NCBI GenBank assembly: GCA_021613535.1
Contig: CP075495.1
Span: 13,454,001-13,518,000, forward strand
Source of the DNA: Adineta vaga
Taxonomy: Eukaryota; Rotifera
DNA length: 64,000 bases
Reading direction: 5' to 3'
The translations under genes and the position numbers were made by a program. Below the pieces are notes generated by a model. That model was given only the letters and a program-made list of their open reading frames with translations. It ran no database searches and was not told where the DNA came from. Shown here piece after piece: positions 23,965-35,140 of the stretch (position 1 is the first letter of the stretch; each line of letters starts with the position of its first letter).

Positions 23965-24411
23965 ATGATTGATATTGAAGAAACAACGTTGAAAAATATT
24001 TTTTCAGGTATTTTCTAATCTTTATTTATTTTTCTATGTAATTAAACATCTTGTTGAATTTTAGAATCAGTCGAAAACAAATTTATCAATGAAATCTATT
24101 TATATATCGGTGCATGTACCATGATTCTAATTGTACTCTATTGTGTTATTAAAATGATTAAGAAATGTCAGAAAAAAGAACAAAGTATATCATAAAAATT
24201 ATCTATCTCCTTTTAAAAATATTTATTTATATCAGATACACAATCAACAACACCAATCATAAGCGTAACATCGATTCGAAGAAATTCATCCGTGCGAAAT
24301 TCATTAGTTCCTATTCGTCGAACAAGTCTGGATGTTCGATTTCTAATGGAAACACGAGCACGACGTTTATCGCAATCACATTTAATTCCAATAATATCCT
24401 TTGAAATTTAA
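23965..24411 (+). CDS. Small single-pass membrane protein, unknown family
   Basis: Three exons, 23965-24007, 24065-24184 and 24236-24411, with matching phases; 112 residues. A short acidic N-terminus (MIDIEETTLKN) leads to one hydrophobic helix (about 27-44, YIGACTMILIVLYCVIKM). A Lys-rich stop-transfer stretch and a basic, Ser/Arg-rich tail follow, with RRNSS and RRTSL as possible kinase sites. No homologue is recognised. The start is the first in-frame ATG after an upstream stop; a TTCAG lies directly before it, so a trans-splice site or a further upstream exon is possible. It lies 132 nt before the DUF4139-like gene on the same strand. Confidence 0.5.
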
Positions 24412-24543
24412 TATCTTCTAACTATGAATAAACTATAATAATTTAATCAATCAAACAAATGTTAATGAGTTCACCAGATGACGGTTCTTTTCAAATTCTT
24501 TGTTATAAATAAATCAAATATCGTATACTTTTATTCAGTAACA

Positions 24544-25844
24544 ATGTTATTCATCCGGTTGATTCTTTTACTAATTTCTTCATTTCACTCATCATCTACT
24601 ATTGAATTACATATTCACAAACGAATAACTGAGATTCGTCAATATTCTAAAGGTAATGGTATTTATACTCACTTATTTTCCAATAATGAATATGCCAATA
24701 TCATCGATGAATCTATTCATTGGAATGGTACAAGATATCTTAAACAAGAATTATTTCATACTAATGATACACTGAAAGATACATTAGTCATAGTTAAACA
24801 ACAAACAACATGTGATTGTAAAACAATACAAGCTAAAATTATTGATTCTCAAACAATGTTATTAGAGAATCTTGAAACAGGAACTTATTTTTATGCTGAT
24901 AAATATTCAATTGAATATAAATATAAAAGACCGAGTCATAATGGTGTAACATTAATGATATATTTTGATGATACAACAACGTATTATAATGGAACATTAT
25001 CCTATTTAATAAAGAGTATAACATGGTTACCAAATTATGAATTATCAATGACAAATATTGATTGTAAGTTTTAGATCAAATGAATTGAATGTTTATCATT
25101 GATTTTATAGTTTGTCATCTTCGAGGAGATGCACTCATTCGTAATCATCAACAACAAGAGTATGAAGTTCATAATACGTATCTATACAGTGGTGATATTC
25201 AATTAATTAAAAATCCATCATTAAGTATTCTTCCAAAAACCAATTCTAGTATAAAATCTATTGAATTCAATAGTGAACAAAAAGGTTTCTATTCTTATTC
25301 ATTTAAAACTCCATATCATTTACGTGCATACAGTTCTGTTCGTTTACCATTTCTAAATATAATTCCGCAATGTCAGTTTTCTTATAAAGCCACTGTAAAT
25401 ATTCATCATGGACAATATAAAGGTATTTTTTCTCGTCAATATAGTTTTATATCAAATCAATTTTTACCAGCTGGAATTGTAACTATTCGAGATAATCAAA
25501 TATTAATTGGTCAATCAAATCTACCTGATGTTCCAGAGAATTCTACACAATCAATTAGTCTCGGTCATGATTATGATGTTCGTTATTCGATAAACAGTAA
25601 TTTACTCTCATCAGATGAATTAGAAACAAAAGGTCGATCACGTACATATGACGTTTCTATTATGTTATCCAATTTGAAAAAGAAAGAAATCTATACTCAT
25701 TTTGAATTACATGGTTTAACACGATTGATTCTACATGAAAGTACATGTTTATCAGGACGAATTGATGGAAAGATGTATATTTTATCAATCGTATTAAGAC
25801 AAGGTGAAAATTATCAATGTCAATTGAATTTAACAATGCAGTAG
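24544..25844 (+). CDS. Secreted DUF4139-like protein
   Basis: Two exons, 24544-25063 and 25111-25844, 417 residues. The ATG at 24544 is preferred over the upstream one at 24478 because it gives a clean signal peptide (LFIRLILLLISSF). The middle (about 155-170, YLIKSITWLPNYEL) fits the Y-L-x-W-P-x-Y-L pattern of DUF4139/DUF4140 proteins. The later block PAGIVTIRDNQILIG, then LPDVPE, then SLGHDYDVRYSI fits the conserved C-terminal half of the same family. The usual GEDW motif is not seen. Several NxT/S sequons fit a secreted glycoprotein. The family's function is unknown. The assignment is from motif pattern only. Confidence 0.6.
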
Positions 25845-26220
25845 AATTTATATTCTTCATCATTTAGATAAACAGTTCATTTTCAGTTGCTCTTCTTTTT
25901 CCTGTAAAAAGATCATTTCTCTTGGAATACTCATCTTTTGGATTAGATTTTTCTTTTCAGAAAATAATCTAGTTGAGAAAACCTGAAAACATATCTGTAA
26001 GAGAAATTAATCCGTCTTATAGAAGTTCGAAAAAATGCTAATCTATTCTATTGTTCATCGTGTAATCGTTTAATTAGAACTATGTTTGTTCCATGATTAA
26101 TGTTCTTATGTTGAAAATAGTTTTCATCCGCTTCAAATATCAAAGATATCCTCGATGAAGGTACACATAAATTGCCTCTTGACTAGAATTGCATTCGAAC
26201 AGAATATTAATTATCAGTTA
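25845..26220. other. Intergenic, nothing recognised
   Basis: AT-rich sequence after the DUF4139-like gene. No gene or repeat end was seen before the dispersed repeat that starts near 26221. Confidence 0.5.
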
Positions 26221-26467
26221 AAAGCGTAAACTTTGTTCTATTCTCCTACTCTGATCTTCTCCTTTTTCTAGTTATTGAATGAAATCATCTTTTTGATTTC
26301 GTAACAAATTTTCAAAGAAGAACATATTCTAATATTATTTTTGTAGTTATATCATATTTATAATGTCGTTCATGTATATTATTTCATTATATAATATGAT
26401 GCATACAAAGTAAATCTATTGCAAGTTTTTATAACACACTGCAGTCTAACACTTCAATGTCAGTTAG
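26221..26467. repeat. Dispersed repeat copy A
   Basis: Bases 26221-26311 and 26427-26467 are similar to 29122-29253, including the shared core TGAAATCATCTTTTTGATTT. Copy A carries about 115 AT-rich bases (26312-26426) that are missing from copy B. The similarity ends exactly at the telomere-like hairpin. Confidence 0.8.
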
Positions 26468-26535
26468 GGTGTGGGTGTGGGTGCCTGTCAAGCTATACAA
26501 TTAACCAACACACACACCCACACCCTCAAGAACTG
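26461..26535. repeat. Telomere-like TGTGGG inverted repeat (hairpin)
   Basis: Left arm 26467-26483 reads GGGTGTGGGTGTGGGTG. The right arm, 26506-26526, is the reverse complement type with ACACCCACACCCTC. The outer ends CAGTT and AACTG also pair. The loop is about 22 nt. TGTGGG is the telomere unit reported for bdelloid rotifers, so this is a short interstitial telomere-like palindrome. How it arose is not known. Confidence 0.75.
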
Positions 26536-26834
26536 TAAAATTTGTGATATATAATAATCAAATAATTTTGCTTCATCTTTTTTATTCTTTATTCGTATGT
26601 ATAAAAAAACAATTTTTAATTAAATTAACGAAAAAAAAGAATAAATCTATGTTAACATAAATTTTGAGATACAAATCTTTAGATATCAGACCAATGTGAA
26701 ACACAAAAAATTATAAAAAAAGAATAAACTTTTTGAACCTCGACTATGTTGATGGAGAACTTTCAATGAACTGAAATAGATACAAAAATCTATATTTATT
26801 TTATACCATATAATGATCCATAATCGATATCTTT

Positions 26835-27832
26835 CTATTCCATTGATGATGATAACATTGATTGATCATTTAATAAAATATTATTCTGAATCAGAAGAAA
26901 AAGTCGTATTATAATACGTATACAATATAATTCATGATTAGCGAATTTCTTACGTGACTATCGTCTGATAATATCATTGGCCGCAGATTTTCTAATAGTA
27001 TTACATCATCATTAACGTTATCATTATCAAGTGTCACTATATATCAAACATAACAAAATTTTTCTTTTATTGATATAATTATACTCACTTTCATTGAGCC
27101 ATATTTTTACAAGATCATTTTTATTCAAATTGATTTTTTCTGCTAAATCAGTTCGAACTCTTGGTAAAGATAATGATGAAGAAGAAGAAGAACAGGTATT
27201 ATTTTTATCATCATCATCATTGTCGTTGTATGCCGATGGAGGATTGAGTTCCTGAATTATTCTTGCTTGTTCTTCTGTTTCTTCAGTTTGAATTGCAAAA
27301 AGAATTTTCCGAATATACTCTAATTCTGCTTGTGGAAAATATTCACTAGATTGTTCATATGGATGTTCATCTTCATCAAGAGTTGGAATTAATATCAAAT
27401 AAATATTTTTATTCAAAGATGAACCAGTTCGTGTTACTGCAGTTATTGATCTTCGTTCTCCAAATGGTTGTTTTTCATGTACAGCAAGAAGTCTCTTCAA
27501 GACATACTCACGAGGTAAATGATCCATGAAACTAATATTACGATCAGTAACATCAGTACCATTGAATCTAGCCATAGCTAAAATTTGTACATTAGGTACC
27601 GTTCGCCAAATTAAACATGGTCTTTTTTTCTCTCTACTACCATTAGACTTGTTTGAAGATATCGATGATGCTGAAGACTGAAAATCACTTTGTACTCCGA
27701 ATATTTTTTCAGCACTGGCACGTCGACTATGAATCTCACCTATTGTTGGACGTGTTATTGTTTCACGAGCTATAATAATTCGATTACATATGTAGACAAA
27801 TCAAAGATTAACGTACCATTCGTTTTCGACAT
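26835..27832 (-). CDS. Orphan protein, possible homeodomain-like C-terminal helix
   Basis: Four exons, 27832-27817, 27769-27089, 27036-26954 and 26885-26835, with consistent phases; 276 residues. The first exon is only 16 nt (MSKTN). No confident family is recognised. Residues about 60-165 look globular (start WRTVPNVQILAMARFNG, then PREYVLKRLLAVHEKQPFG). An Asp-run and a Ser-run follow. Next comes RTDLAEKINLNKNDLVKIWL, which resembles the last two helices of a homeodomain, but the WFxNxR signature is absent. The tail is acidic and Ser-rich. It could be a divergent transcription factor; no function is claimed. Confidence 0.6.
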
Positions 27833-28355
27833 AATTGGTGTAGATTATTAATGCTTGATTCATGATACACACAGTAGAATAAATACAAAATAATTCTCGA
27901 GAAACACTAACAGAGAATAAATAAATAGAAAAGGAATAAATTGATTGGTGTACGTTTTGAATCTATAATAAATACGAGAAGAAATATGGTGTTGTTGGAC
28001 GGATGTGGGTATCAAAACAGAAGTCAATAATGCATAGAATAAATAATCATTTATTTAAATAATAGCAACAGTTAAGAAAAGAGTTGCTTTTATTTTATTA
28101 AAAAAATTTAAAGAAACTCGAACAAGAATTTCAATAACGAGTTCCATCGGACACGAAAGGATCTATTTATCCGCCGCAAAAAGTCTACTTTCTATAAATT
28201 ATTATAAAATCGATTGAATTAGTGTTGTACGACGGCTATGCGAAGCTATCGGATGCAATTACTAGATATTTCGATCTGGAAGGATCATTTTCATTTATAT
28301 AAACAATCGTAATGATCAAATTAAAAGAAAATTTCGTTCGATACCTTAATTATGA
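27833..28355. other. Intergenic, nothing recognised
   Basis: AT-rich sequence upstream of the orphan gene, up to the piggyBac-type element. No exon or repeat was recognised. Confidence 0.5.
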
Positions 28356-29115
28356 TTAACCCTAGTACTCCCAAGCTTATTTTAAGCGATAAAAAATAGA
28401 ATGCATTTTGAGGAGATGTTTTATTCTTTTTTCAGTAAATATCTGATTGAAACGGTCGTAGGAAGTGAATCCAACACATCACTCCAAGAAATGTGGTTCA
28501 TTTCGTATAGGGAAAAATAAACCAATTAAAATGCAAATCCTTAGGTTACCATAGCCCAAACGTTTTATTCTTATTGAAAAACGTTTGTAAGAACATAATA
28601 AGTTGGCTATCTAAAGATTTTTTGCTCTTAAAACAGAACAATAACACTGATAACTGAGAACTATCATTCCCACAACAGAAAAAGCACTCACAAATTGGAA
28701 GTTCCATTCCAATAACAGAACAATTGTTGTCTGTCTCGAGAATGATAGTTCCAAGTTGTGAGCACTTTTGTTCTGTTTTGGGAATGGTACTTTCGGTATC
28801 AGAAAACTATATATTTAAAATGGGCATAGTACAAACTAGCAGGTGTCACTGTAATTCATTTCATATGATCTAAAAATGGTAAAATATGAATTTAAACTCA
28901 ACTCTGGCTGACACCAACCTGGACTCACTTCATGCGATCGATTGAAACCAAGTTGTTTCTACGTGTCAAGCATGTATTTCTTTCATATGAGACAATTTTA
29001 TACCATTCACAATATCTTTCATGCTTTCGTCCGTGAAAAACAAGATTTCCATAGTATTTTCTTGGTTTTCAAAAACAGGGTCCGTTTGGATCCTGGTTGG
29101 TAATTCTAGGGTTAA
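28356..29115 (-). mobile_element. piggyBac-type element with TTAA target duplication
   Basis: TTAA at 28356-28359 and again at 29112-29115 flank a 752-bp element. The element begins CCCTAG and ends CTAGGG. The terminal inverted repeats match at about 12 of 17 positions (left CCCTAGTACTCCCAAGC, right in reverse CCCTAGAATTACCAACC). TTAA duplication plus CCC...GGG ends is the hallmark of piggyBac elements. From the right end on the minus strand, a short frame contains EILFFTDESMKDIVNGI, which resembles the start of the piggyBac transposase domain (F-FTDE-IV). That frame soon stops. The element is too short to encode a transposase, so it is a non-autonomous or decayed copy. Confidence 0.8.
28647..28802. 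repeat. Nested 156-bp foldback repeat
   Basis: Arms 28647-28700 and 28749-28802 are imperfect reverse complements (about 75% by eye), both starting CTGATA from the outside and sharing ATTCCCA and GTGAG tracts. It sits inside the piggyBac-type element, so it is a later insertion or part of that element's own structure. No clear target duplication was seen. Confidence 0.7.
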
Positions 29116-29121
29116 ATTACT

Positions 29122-29253
29122 TAGAAACGTAAACCTTCTTCTATTCTCATACTCCGATCTTTTCCTGTTTCTAGTTATCAAATGAAATCATCTTTTTGAT
29201 TTCGTAACAAATTTTTATAACTCACTGCACTCTAATTCTTCAATGTCAGTTAG
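29122..29253. repeat. Dispersed repeat copy B
   Basis: Similar to copy A at 26221-26467 but without the central 115 bases. It begins a few bases outside the right TTAA of the piggyBac-type element. Confidence 0.8.
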
Positions 29254-30620
29254 AAAAGATGTTTTTCTGTCACTCTTCCTTAATATATATATTTATTCAA
29301 GCAACATAAAAACGTTTCCTCTCAGTTAGATGACATAGTACAAGTTGAAAGGTAATTCTAGTGTAGTACAAAATTAATGCAAAAGATTTCTATTTAATGA
29401 ACGATTCTAATGTCAATTTTGCTTTTATTTCTCATTCATCACTGGTTAGAATAGATTATATTGATGTCATGATTTTAATATAAATGGGTTGTAAAAATCA
29501 TGACTGTTACATCATACTCGTTTTTTCATCGACAATAGAGAGCGCTCTTAATGGACACTACGTCTTAGTTTAATCAGCATGAGAACAAAAAAGAACGTCA
29601 TGAAAAGAGAGTAATGAGTAAACATAGTAAAAATATCTTTGTTAATAGAAGAAGAAAAATTTGCATCTATCGTTCATTGAGCTTTTTTTCTATGTTCTCA
29701 TCTATTATTATTTAAATTTTTCATGTGAGAATATTATTTATTCTTTCATATTAAAGATAAAAATAACTACAAATAATAATCAGCTCAGAATAAACTATAA
29801 GTACTGTATAGAAATCGATTTATTCGAAAAAATGGAATGACGTACGTACACGATTATGATTCTTTTCAAAACTAATAGACGTAACATATTTTATTGTTAA
29901 CTACAATCTAAATTTAACCTACAAATGTCCTGAAGTAGTTCGTATATCAGTAAATTATATTCCTATAATTTCTTTTTTTATTATGAAAATTAGAATGACG
30001 AAAAACTATTCAATTGGTCTACTTTTGTTTTATTGAAATGTAATTATGAAAGCATGTGAACATGCTACAAAACACAATCACATAATTTACGCCATGGATT
30101 TTGAGCGAGACAATGAGAAGAAAAAAAACCGTTTTGAAGAAGAATGAAAAAATAAACATATATCAGCATGAAAAAAAAATAAATAAAAACAAATAAATTT
30201 TCAACGGAAAATAAACATCATCGAGGTAGTCTTTCCGATTTTGTCTTGTTATTATGAAAATTGTTCGAAGGCTTATTTGAAGAAGGAAAAAGTAAAAGAA
30301 ACGTCAATAAACTGCTTAGCAGTTTTTCTTTTTTTGTTTGTTTTTTTTTCGAAAGAGAATACGATTAAATAAACACATTGAAAAGGAAAAATAAACTGAA
30401 TAGACAACAATATTGACGAGAAATTGAACAGATAAATTACATATTTACCGGTAAACACATCATGAGATAATTGACAGAACAAAAAGAGAAAGAACTTAAT
30501 TTGTATATGTATATGGGTTTTTGTTTTGTTTTTATACATATCATCGTCATGAGCAAATTAATAACATCAATATGATGATTCTTTGCGTAGCAAAGTGGAA
30601 CGAAAAAAACATCGAGCAAT
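29254..30620. other. Intergenic, nothing recognised
   Basis: AT-rich DNA with poly-A and poly-T tracts between repeat copy B and the 3' end of the HDAC gene. No exon structure was recognised. Confidence 0.5.
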
Positions 30621-32983
30621 TTAGGAAATCATTGCTTGTTTATGTGACATAGAAACTAAATGTTTATATTGCTCAAGTGACGACCAAAATTCACCTGAAA
30701 AAGAAAATTAATTAAAACTTTATTTATATGATCATAATCATTGACATACGTTGTATTTCAATAATATTCTTTAGACTTCGTACTGCATGTGTATTAGGTT
30801 TTGCTTCAAGAGTTTCTTTACTAAATGATGGAATCTAAATTTCATCAGATGAGAATGAATTGTTGTTTTTCTTTTTTGCACAAAAACAAAATGAATTCAA
30901 TTCTTACTTCATGACTTAATAAGGCTTCAACACATGATTTTCCACATTCAGCTAGCGCATTCAATTCATAACCACCTTCTAAAACTAAGACAACTTTTCC
31001 ATCCGCAAGTTTCATCAATTGATTCGTCATATAACCAAAACCTTCAAAGAAAAACAAACATAAAATCAATGAATTTTGTCTTGTTTATTACATGTAGGTG
31101 TTAATTCATAACCACCCAATGGATGTGGATGTCCCATGCATGCATCAAAACCACTGGAAACAAGAATTAATTGTGGTTGAAATTGTTCTAAGATGGGCAT
31201 AACAACACTTCTAGATAATTTAATAGATAATTGATTTTTCTTTATTATCAAAAAATTTATTCGATTCAATGAATTACCTAAATGCTGCTAGATATTCCAC
31301 ATCTGTCATAACGGATTGTGGTTCGCCAGAAAAGGCTATATTCACGTTTCTACCTCGTCCAGCATCACATCCACACTAAAAGGCAAATCAAATATGAATT
31401 GCTTTTTCCTCATCAAAGTAAAAAGAGATTTTTTCAACAAACTTCTTCAATTCGTCCAGTACCAGGAAAATATGTTCCATTATCATAACGATGTAATGAA
31501 ATATAAAGAATATTTGGATCATCATAAGTCAATTCTTGTGTTCCATTTCCATGATGAATATCCCAATCAACAATTGCAATTCGTTCGACATTTCGATGTT
31601 TTCTCAAATATTTTGCTGTTATAGCAATAGTATTAAAATAACAAAAACCTAATGGTTTTTGTGCAACATGATGTCCTGGTGGTCGAACAAGAGCAAAGCC
31701 ATTTTTTAATTTACCATCTAAAACATGTTTGGATAATTCAATTGTATTTCCAATTGCTAAACGACAAGCACGTGCTGTATAATTTTCATTCCAAATTGTA
31801 TCATTATCATCATGAATACCAAAACCACCACATGGTAATTGAACAATAGAATTTAATCGTTGAGTTAATAATGTTGTTGATTGTTGTGTACATTGTCGTG
31901 GATCACAACCAAATAGATAAACATGTGTAGGACTAAATCAAGATTAGTTTTTTAAATCATTTCTATATTTAAATATAAATAAATTTACTTATGACAATCA
32001 GTTAACATATCAATAGTTGCACAACAACTATGAATAAGTTCACAATCATTTAATAAATTGAATTTTTTCAAATGTTCATAAATAACAAGTAGACGACGAG
32101 GATTTTCAAGATGAAGATCTGTACGTTTGCAATAACATTCATGTTTTAATATTTCATCATCATATACAATTCCTTTATAAAACAAATAACGATTTGAATA
32201 ATAGAACAAAAGTAATATTCAATTTTACCGGTAGTAAAACGCATTTGTATTGAACCTGAGAGACATCGTTTTACTTTTTTATCTGTTGTTGGTGCTAGTA
32301 CTGATAGAGATGATAATGATTTGGAATGTAATAATAAACGATCAGTTGGTATCTATTTGAAAGAAAATGAATTGAATTTTTTACAAAGAAAAAGTAGATA
32401 AACACTTCGTTTTACTTACATGTGAAGTTTTAATTGAAAAATCATTTGATAGAAAATTGAACATATGTGGTTGACTACTATGCATTGAACTATGACTATT
32501 ATGTGCACTTTGAATTTTTGCTTCTTCTAATTCTTTAGCTAACAATGCTTCATTTTCTTCTTCAACAATGAAATGTTTGGGACCAAGAATATTTGTACGA
32601 TGTTGATTGTCATGAGTTAAATTTAAATGTTTTGATTGATTTATATTTGTTCCACTAAGTGAACCTGTTGAATAACAACTATAAAGTTTTCGTTGAAGAT
32701 CATTTAAATCAAGCCATAGTTGTTCGGGAGGTGGTATTGCAATTGATTGAGAATCAAATGACATTATCGGAATAGATGGAACTAGAAAAAAGTACGAGAA
32801 AACTTGTTGTTTTATTTTTAAATTAAAGAAAATAGTAGAATTTTTAGGTCATCCATAACCTCAAGCAGAGAATTATGTAGAAAGAAGATAATCAAAAACA
32901 ACGCTTATTAGAGTACAATGCCTTTGAAATATTGTACTTTTTTTTCTAGACGATTCTCTAAGTTTAGATAAAACTTACTAGAA

Positions 32984-33014
<31 letters not shown>

Positions 33015-35140
33015 GAGCAAGAGTTGTTGAACGTACTGGATGACGTTTATCTGACATTGGTGTAATGTGTCGATGACGATGAAGAATACTCTGTCGTAAA
33101 TCAGATTTAATCTTAAAATTATTTGGTTCACGACGTGGATTTGCAAGTACAGGTTCGGACTGAAACCGTCTTAACATTTCCACGATTCTTGATCTCTAGA
33201 TAATATATATATATATATACATTCAAGAGTCTATTAACTCTTGAAAAAATTTCTATGAAACTTACCCAAGTTTTCCTTCTTTTTGTAATTTTCGACATAG
33301 AAAAGTTTTTAAATGTGTTTTAACTTCAGCTGACGCATTTGCACCTAAGATAAAGAACATTCATGTTCTAGATTAATATAGTTTACAAAATGTGATTAGA
33401 TCATACTTTGATTTTTTTTATCTTTTGTATGAACACGTAATCTCTCTTCATCAAAACGTGTTCGATCCATTGCTGACGAAGCCATAACGGCAGCTGTTGC
33501 TGCTGCTGCTGCCAGAGCTACTGTTACAGAATCTTGTCTTTCAGAATCAACCAAACGTGAATAAGGAAGCTAAATAAAACCAAACTAGTTCTTTAGAAGA
33601 AAAAAATTCCTCGTCTTGTTCCTTTGACGTACAAATAAGGATGGAAAGAAATTTTGACTTTCATTATTTGAATTATTATTACTATTAACAGAACCAAGGG
33701 AATTATTGGTTGTTAATGACGAAAGTCGACAGAGATCAACCATGAGCGATTGTTCGGTTTGTAATAAATTTGTCTAGAAAAATAAAAACGAAAATTTCAA
33801 TAATAGCGAATAATTTGAGGTGTACTGAGTACAAAATAGCAGAGATAAAAAAAGAAATATGATATACTCTTTTTTTGCAGATGCTACTAATCATTTGTTT
33901 TATCTCTGTGTGTGTTAGTTTCACTGGGGTTTTATGTAGTTTCTTTTTTTTCTTGTTCTTCTTTTTCCATTCGTATGTTTTATTCTACGTCTTTTCTTTT
34001 TTTCTTTTTTAGAAAAGATGAATGAAAAAGAAAAACATTAGTGAGAAAAAAAATAAAGATGAAACATGACAAAAACATACTACTGAGAATAAGGTTAACA
34101 AAGGTCATTATAGATTTAATAATTAATAAGATAAATTTCTACACTTCTCCAATGTAATAGAAACTTATTCATATTTATCGATCATTTGTGAACATAATTT
34201 AGAAATTTAATTGAAAAAGAAAATGATTTAATGTTTCTATTATTAAATATTTAGGAGAAAGAAGAAAAAAAAGAAAATTCGAAGTAACTCAATACTCTAT
34301 AGTCACGTAATAGTCACGATAGTTTACACATGTCATGCACGTTTCTCTTCTGCTATCAATCGTGTACTTCTATCGATTTTGAAAGAAAAATACAAAAATA
34401 CTTTATACGGTAGAATACCATCTTGTTTTTCCCTCTTCACTTAGCTTAATAACAACTCCATTTCTCTTTCTCTCTCTCGCTCTTTTTTTCGTGAGTATGT
34501 GCGTACTCGTATTCGTCAACAAACTTATTTTAAATAGTTATTTTTGTATGAAAATATATTTGAGAAGATTGCCTCTTATAATGTGTAAATATACGGTTAA
34601 TATGACATGCTAAATTTGGTACTAGTCTCAAAAGGTGTACAATATTTTTCATAAGTAATATCTGTTTTTCTTCTTACGATGAGAAAAAAACATCAGATAT
34701 AAATACACCTTTTCCCCATGTCTTTTCTTGTTTTTTTACGAATGAATAGAAGAAGTAGAGAAAAAAAGAAAGAAAGAAAATGAGAAAAAGACGAATAGAA
34801 TAAATAAATGAATGGCACAGTAAAAATAATAATCGTCACAAGAAGACATAAAACTTTGCTCGAACAGGAAGAACGGAACGCAAGCGAGAGAGACAGCGAG
34901 CGAGAAAGAAAGAATAATCACAGACTGCTAGTCAGTTGTTCAAAAGCAACAAATAAAAAAATAATAAAAACGTATTTCTTTTAGTTATGAACAATCTTTA
35001 TCGATAGATTTGTTTTTTCATAAAAAGAAAACAAAATACAAAATGAATATCGAAGTTTTATTTCTTTTCATTACCTGTTCGAATATTTCTTTATTTGTTG
35101 ATTGTGTTGAAACTGATGATGGCTGTTTCGTAACATACAT
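30621..35140 (-). CDS. Class IIa histone deacetylase (HDAC4/5/7/9 type)
   Basis: Fourteen exons: 35140-35075, 33773-33633, 33569-33407, 33344-33266, 33187-32979, 32781-32420, 32352-32229, 32172-31989, 31932-31443, 31375-31278, 31210-31092, 31041-30908, 30834-30750, 30694-30621; 775 residues. The N-terminal half is regulatory: a helical segment ([11 protein letters not shown]), a 14-3-3-type site RRFQSEP, a poly-Gln run, and a later Glu-rich stretch. The deacetylase domain starts at FTTGIVYD (about 381). It has [23 protein letters not shown] and LEGGY with Tyr703. Vertebrate class IIa enzymes have His at that last position and are weak deacetylases; Tyr suggests normal activity. The family shuttles between cytosol and nucleus and represses MEF2. 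The first intron (1.3 kb) holds nothing recognisable. Confidence 0.93.
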
